Assembly: GCA_905250075.1 (NCBI GenBank) | Contig: CAJNOP010000004.1 | Coordinates: 4,604,952-4,668,951, forward strand | DNA: 64,000 nucleotides | From: Rotaria sp. Silwood1 | Lineage: Eukaryota; Rotifera; Eurotatoria; Philodinida; Philodinidae | Direction: 5' to 3' | In this document: positions 61,565 through 64,000 of the stretch, one piece after another | Numbering within the stretch: position 1 is the stretch's first letter | How the letters are laid out: each line of letters starts with the position of its first letter | Made by a program: the position numbers and the translations under genes | Notes under the pieces: model-generated | What the model was told of the DNA's origin: nothing | Seen by the model: the letters and a program-made list of their open reading frames with translations, nothing else | The model's database searches: none

Positions 61565-62400
61565 CCCTTGATTCATCCCCAGTGTCATCCCCCATCTACT
61601 CGTCTTTCCTTAATTGTTTCGGAATCCGTCCCCTGTTTTTTTTTGCCCTTCTGAGAACCTTCCGAATTCATTCGCACTCTAGATTTGTCCCCTGATTAAA
61701 TTAGCGCTTCATTTTTATATACATGCATTACTAATATGGTTTTATTGAGTTGCAAAGACAACTTTTATCATAGCATCAGGAAATAAATATCAACATTTTT
61801 TTCTACAAATATTAGAAAATACAAAAAATTATACAAATAGAAGAGAAAAAAAAATCAAAAGAAAAGTCATTATTTAACATAAGTAGTCTTAACAGCTAAA
61901 CCACATTTAAGGTGTGCATGTGAAAGTATACTTGAGCATTTTCGTGAACGACACCGCCATTCTACTACTGTTTTTCGTTCACGCTTCAGATAGTATTGAA
62001 AACCATTGTAGTTCAACATCTTCCCTGTTCGTTCAGCTGAAGTAAAATGAAGCATATATCAATATAATTATAGGCGATAACTGTTTATTATAAAATATAT
62101 CGACTACTCAGCTGTTCTTATTGATTCACAATAAGTATTCTTCTCATAGGCTACGGAATGTATCCAGCGAAATGGATCCAAGTCTTGGTATCACTAGTTG
62201 TTAATATAGACAGACACAAGCATGATAATTCGAGTGTTAAATGAAGTGAGGACGAATTAGGTAAAAAAAAATAGCGAGTGGTTTTTCAGTGGAGACGAAT
62301 TTGGAAGAAACTATTCCGGCCTGTTTTAAGAGGGGGACGAGTTCAGAACCCAATTTTGGGAGCCGAATTCGGAATAATTAAGAAGGGGACGAATCAGGAG
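61565..62400. mobile_element. Possible transposon with imperfect inverted ends around a FLYWCH-like exon
   Basis: Left arm: CTTGATTCATCCCC (61567) and, 28 bases on, CTTAATTGTTTCGGAATCCG. Right arm read inwards from 62398: CCTGATTCGTCCCC, TT, then CTTAATTATTCCGAATTCGG. The arms match apart from one insertion. They enclose the FLYWCH-like ORF. The exact ends and target duplication are unclear. Confidence 0.5.
61870..62055 (-). CDS. FLYWCH-type zinc-finger-like fragment
   Basis: ATG at 62055, 61 codons. The order Leu-x-Tyr-x-Gly (KMLNYNGFQYYL), then KRERKTVVEWRCRSRKC, resembles a FLYWCH finger (x-L-x-Y-x-G-x-x-Y...R...W-x-C...C). The terminal H-x-H is not typical (SHAHLKCG is the nearest). FLYWCH fingers occur at the N-terminus of MULE-derived proteins. 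No catalytic domain follows, so this is either one exon or a remnant. Confidence 0.45.
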   Translation of the reverse strand: MLHFTSAERTGKMLNYNGFQYYLKRERKTVVEWRCRSRKCSSILSHAHLKCGLAVKTTYVK

Positions 62401-63469
62401 TAAACGAATAATACATATCAATTTACTCAAATGCTAATATGAAAATAATGATGATGACCGTAAAATACAGTTGTAGTTAAAACTCAATTCACAATAAGAA
62501 TAAAGAAAAGTATCAATCTATACGCTTGATTAATTGTTTCAGTGGTAGTAATGAATTGAGTAAAAAGTTAATTAATGATGATAATGTTTGACACTTTTTA
62601 TTTATCAGAATGTAAAGGTTATCTTATGAATAGTAAAATTGTTATTACTTATAATGAAATTTCAATGAATGTTCTCTATTTAGAGAAAGTAATGAAAACG
62701 CATAAAATAACTAGTTGTCGGAAGTGTTGGAGAGTAGACAGAATTGTCATAAACAGAAATAAGATATTCAAATTTATTTTCAGTGATACATGTATTTTTC
62801 ACCAATAAATTCAATCACTCTACATGTCAAAAGAAATCGAAACTAAAAATGGTTTTTTTCTTAATAGTAGGCTTACATTATATAATGAAACGTTGACGAT
62901 GTTACATAGTTAATTCTTTCGTTATAATCATGCAAATATTTGACCCAAAACACTACAGAAGTCGATGGAAATTATCAAAAGTTTTTGGAAAGAACGACGT
63001 GCCAAATAAAAGCTCATGTTGTTCTATGAGTACAAGGTCTTTATTTGGTAGATATAGTTTACCGAAGTCTACAAGATGCACTAAACCATGGTTCAAAGTT
63101 GAATGGATATCTGAGCATGTTCCATCGTGAATTTTGTCTTTTTTTCTTGAAAAAATCATTTCTTCATACAGGATAAGTGAATCATTTGGCTAGACTTTTT
63201 GAAAGTTCGATGAGTATAATATTTAGTATTAAAAGATTGAAATAGTTTTACAGTTTGAAAACTAACTGCAAAAATTATGAAATAGTTCGATAAAATTTCT
63301 AAAACTAATGTATCACAACTGATCATATATGTTCATACGTGTGTACTTAAACATAAATCCTAAGAGTATCAATACTCACTGAACTCTAAAGAATGACGAT
63401 GCATAATATACGACAAATTTTTCTTTTCAATTGTTTTCATAAATAAAACTGGTACAATCTATTATATAA
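62401..63469. other. Intergenic
   Basis: Overlapping opposite ORFs at 62930-63159 have no recognisable domain. Otherwise AT-rich and featureless. Confidence 0.3.
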
Positions 63470-63512
63470 TGCGATGTGAAGCACAGCATTCGTGTGGTCC
63501 TTCGCGAGTTTA
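63470..63512. repeat. Second copy of the GCGGTGCGAAGCAC repeat end
   Basis: TAATGCGATGTGAAGCACAGC and the following bases to TTCGCGAGTTT match 57511-57555 with a few substitutions. The right end of this copy was not found before the window ends. Confidence 0.7.
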
Positions 63513-64000
63513 CTTTATTCTTTCCTTTTTATCTTTGATACTTTCTCGACGTACATATCAAAGCTTGTCATTTTATGACGTGATGATCTCGAGATCTAAA
63601 ACTCAGAAAATAGTCATCCAAGCGCAGTATTAAAGTCTTGAAATCGAACTCATATCTTTCCTGCTAAAACGTGCTTGGAGCCGTACGTTTCCTAACAATT
63701 CACGTGAAAAACAGACAAATTTTCAAGAGTTATATGTTTTTTTGTTTTGAGATAAATAAAGTAACTAATATATGTAGTCGGGAATTAAAGATACTTGGTT
63801 AAAAATTGAATAACTCAAGAACGGTGTATCTTAGCGATTTGTCCTTTTCAGCATAGAAAGAGCACGGTGGAGGACACTAGCGTATATATGATACGATAGG
63901 ATTCAATAGTGATGAAGATTAGAAAAATATAAACCTTAGAAAAAAAGCTTGCACTCATAGTCCATAGAATCATTCTTTTCTTCTTTTATATGGATTATAA

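Noticed and set aside
62930..63159. Opposite-strand ORFs of 66 and 68 codons
   Set aside because: Neither has a recognisable domain; one must be a shadow and the other is unsupported.
1..64000. tRNA or rRNA genes
   Set aside because: No cloverleaf-like B box with matching A box, and no rRNA-like conserved segment, was found by reading; a covariance-model scan would be decisive.

Overview
The window is eukaryotic nuclear DNA from an animal, most likely a bdelloid rotifer. It is very AT-rich, and nearly every gene is broken by GT-AG introns, mostly 50-80 bp long with a few of 1-2 kb. The gene content is animal-like (DXO, PITPNC1, BLOC1S2, CDK5RAP1, RAD51B, NPDC1, RNPC3, a ZIP transporter). It is mixed with families I associate with bdelloids: tandem LamG-like membrane proteins, a broken arginine ADP-ribosyltransferase-like gene, FLYWCH/MULE fragments and a MerT-like protein. 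The long gene-poor stretches suggest a Rotaria-like rather than a very compact genome, but the species is not proven. I joined exons by hand from splice sites. For each main gene the exon sum is divisible by three and the protein is continuous across the junctions.

Layout. 135-3044 (-): DXO/RAI1 decapping exonuclease. 3513-3773 (-): transposase-like fragment. 6500-8410: decayed LamG gene and decayed seven-helix receptor-like gene. 8785-12992: two intact LamG membrane-protein paralogues, tail to tail. 14570-22582 (+): PITPNC1, BLOC1S2 and CDK5RAP1 in the same direction, the last two only 58 bp apart. 24252-26336 (+): RAD51B-like. 26536-27971 (-): zinc transporter. 28540-29901 (-): secreted protein with a possible DUF4139-like segment. 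About 5.8 kb without a gene follows. 35679-37123 (+): secreted protein with two three-finger-like repeats. 37260-39007 (+): tentative BAF-like gene. 39251-43394 (-): NPDC1, perhaps with a second first exon at 44597-44717. 45819-46337 (-): MerT plus heavy-metal-domain fusion. 46479-47923 (-): RNPC3. 48180-49173: Merlin-like transposon remnant. 51640-52660 (+): ADP-ribosyltransferase pseudogene. 54856-55352 (+): small zinc-finger gene. 55599-56522 (-): intronless alpha/beta hydrolase. 57513 to the end: repeats, including a 3.35-kb element with perfect termini, a perfect 8-bp target duplication and GGATCC minisatellites at both ends.

How they fit together. Most genes are unrelated housekeeping functions: RNA quality control (DXO), minor-spliceosome recognition (RNPC3), mitochondrial tRNA thiomethylation (CDK5RAP1), phosphoinositide transfer (PITPNC1), endolysosomal trafficking (BLOC1S2), recombination repair (RAD51B) and zinc uptake (ZIP). 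Close same-strand spacing with an acceptor-like tract just before the downstream ATG (BLOC1S2-CDK5RAP1; RNPC3-MerT-like) suggests operon-type transcripts resolved by spliced-leader trans-splicing. At least six small DNA-transposon derivatives with inverted ends lie in introns and intergenic DNA.
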